Source: an uncultured beta proteobacterium (lineage in GTDB: Bacteria; Pseudomonadota; Gammaproteobacteria; Burkholderiales; Rhodocyclaceae). From it: a DNA stretch of 8,603 nt. Location of the stretch: NCBI GenBank assembly GCA_903910495.1, contig CAIVZW010000751.1, positions 1 to 8,603 of the forward strand. Direction: 5' to 3'. Every line of letters begins with the position of its first letter. The stretch's first letter is position 1. The position numbers and the translations under genes were made by a program. Below the pieces are notes generated by a model that searched no databases, was not told the DNA's origin, and saw only the letters and a program-made list of their open reading frames with translations. This document shows positions 7,626 to 8,603 of this stretch, piece after piece.

Positions 7626-8288
7626 ATGAGCAAGACCATTCAACAGATGCCCGAAGCTGATCGGCCACGCGAGAAGCTGCTGCGAAAAGGCGCGGCGGCC
7701 TTGAGCGACCGGGAACTGCTGGCCGTACTGCTGGGCAAGGGAACGCCGGGAACGGATGTAATGACCCTTGCCGCGAAACTGTCGCGGGTCATCGACGAAA
7801 AGGGTCTGACAGTGAAAGCCGAAGACCTGATGCAGTTCGATGGCGTCGGCGATGCAAAAGCGACACTGATACTCGCGGCAATTGAGTTTGCCCGTCGCCG
7901 CATCAAACCGGAGGGCGCGAAAATTGAAACTCCGGCGGATTTGTTGCCGCATGTCCGGCACTATGCCGACCGCAAGCAGGAGCACTTTCTCTGCGCCAGC
8001 ATCAACGGTGCGAATGAAATCCTGAACATTCGTGTCGTTTCGATTGGCCTGATTGACCGCAGCCCGGTTCATCCGCGCGAGGTTTTTGCTGATGCGCTGA
8101 GCGACCGGGCAGCGGCGGTAATCGTCGCCCACAACCATCCAAGCGGGGGCCTTGAACCTTCGCCAAGCGACATCCGCATCACGACCCAACTCAAGGCAGC
8201 GGGTGAACTCGTTGGTATCGAATTGCTGGATCACATCATCTTCAATCGAAACGGGTACTTCAGCTTTCTCGAAGCGGGCCGGCTGTGA
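7626..8288 (+). CDS. radC: RadC-family JAB/MPN metalloprotein
   Basis: The 220-residue protein matches the full length of RadC (222 in E. coli). The N-terminal half has a helix-hairpin-helix (FDGVGDAKATLILAAIEFARR, about residues 75-95), a non-specific DNA-binding fold. The C-terminal half is a JAB/MPN+ domain with the zinc signature HNHPSG at 169-174 and D182, plus a candidate catalytic Glu at 119, so the metal site looks intact. Despite its name, E. coli RadC is not established as a repair protein and its activity is unknown; the fold suggests a metal-dependent hydrolase. RadC homologues are frequent on islands and plasmids. This one starts only 4 bp after the hsdR stop, with little visible Shine-Dalgarno sequence, implying co-transcription and probably coupled translation. 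It is the last gene of the operon and faces the ggt 3' end 32 bp away. Confidence 0.93.
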   Translation: MSKTIQQMPEADRPREKLLRKGAAALSDRELLAVLLGKGTPGTDVMTLAAKLSRVIDEKGLTVKAEDLMQFDGVGDAKATLILAAIEFARRRIKPEGAKIETPADLLPHVRHYADRKQEHFLCASINGANEILNIRVVSIGLIDRSPVHPREVFADALSDRAAAVIVAHNHPSGGLEPSPSDIRITTQLKAAGELVGIELLDHIIFNRNGYFSFLEAGRL

Positions 8289-8294
8289 GAAGAG

Positions 8295-8315
8295 TTGGCA
8301 TTACGTTCCAGCCAA
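8295..8315. terminator. Weak hairpin between convergent radC and ggt
   Basis: TTGGC (8295-8299) pairs with GCCAA (8311-8315) across an 11-nt loop. The stem extends by a few pairs with a one-base bulge. It sits in the 32-bp gap between two convergent genes, where a bidirectional terminator is expected. The stem is short and no clear T-run follows on either strand, so support is weak. Confidence 0.2.
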
Positions 8316-8320
8316 ACTGT

Positions 8321-8603
8321 TTAATACCCTAGAGCCGCACCAGCAGGCCGACGACCGTCGTGGGCCCCATAATAAATACCGGGGCGAATCCTGCCCGATA
8401 GCGCTGCGTCATTGCCGGAACTGGTAGAGGGCACGGCCGTGCCGGGCTGGCCGACCATGATCAGTTCCGCCGCGCCCCAGGGCGTCTGTTCGGTCATCCG
8501 GTAGCCCATCTCACGCAGGATCTTCAGGGTATCTGCCGACAGGCCGCGGGTTTCGTAAAACACCTCGTCCGGCAGCCATTGCTGATGGATGCGCGGCGCA
8601 TCG
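8321..8603 (-). CDS. ggt: Gamma-glutamyltransferase, C-terminal end (partial)
   Basis: The frame enters from the right edge and reads APRIHQQWLPDE, LSADTLKILREMGY, AELIMVGQPG and YYGAHDGRRPAGAALGY before TAA (complement of 8321-8323). This is the standard C-terminus of the gamma-glutamyltransferase small subunit. E. coli Ggt has the equivalent HHQWLPDE, IMVGPDG, YGASDPR and TAGY segments. The enzyme is a periplasmic autoprocessed hydrolase/transpeptidase acting on glutathione and other gamma-glutamyl compounds. The catalytic threonine and the N-terminal part lie outside the window, so whether the gene is complete is unknown. A run of about 21 residues after IMVGQPG, encoded at about 8378-8440 and rich in Ser, Gly and Arg, has no counterpart in E. 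coli Ggt. The gene is convergent with radC and has the same orientation as the ggt fragment at the left edge. Confidence 0.88.
   Translation of the reverse strand, partial: DAPRIHQQWLPDEVFYETRGLSADTLKILREMGYRMTEQTPWGAAELIMVGQPGTAVPSTSSGNDAALSGRIRPGIYYGAHDGRRPAGAALGY

Noticed and set aside
1..8603. CRISPR arrays, tRNA/rRNA genes, insertion sequences
   Set aside because: I saw no regularly spaced repeats, no tRNA-like cloverleaf and no transposase or integrase coding sequence.

Overview
The window looks like an accessory defence island in a GC-rich proteobacterium (probably beta or gamma). That placement is an inference from about 60-65% G+C in hsdM and from the style of the proteins. No marker gene fixes the taxon.

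Layout. (1) Positions 1-194, minus strand: a 5'-truncated piece of a gamma-glutamyltransferase gene (ggt). It shows the conserved middle of the small subunit and runs off the left edge. (2) Positions about 195-500: an AT-rich non-coding stretch with a plausible sigma70-type promoter (TTGGGA, 17 nt, TACAAT at 305-333) and a Shine-Dalgarno sequence for the next gene. (3) Positions 501-8288, plus strand: a tightly packed five-gene operon, hsdM - hsdS - BRO-N/DinD-like gene - hsdR - radC. Junctions are ATGA overlaps of 4 bp, or gaps of 10 bp and 4 bp. (4) Positions 8321-8603, minus strand: the C-terminal end of a ggt gene entering from the right edge, convergent with radC.

How the genes work together. 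HsdM (methylase), HsdS (specificity) and HsdR (endonuclease/translocase) form a complete Type I restriction-modification system, with all diagnostic catalytic motifs present. Two accessory genes share the operon: a BRO-N protein between hsdS and hsdR, and a RadC-family JAB/MPN metalloprotein after hsdR. Their roles in this setting are not known. One promoter upstream of hsdM probably drives all five genes.

Most notable signals. First, the BRO gene carries a G8 tract and a C8 tract that can pair as an 11-bp perfect stem with a 9-nt loop. This is a candidate slippage (phase-variation) switch immediately upstream of hsdR. Second, the island lies between two ggt-derived sequences in the same orientation. 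The left one has lost its large subunit and catalytic threonine within the window, which suggests insertion into, or duplication of, a ggt locus.
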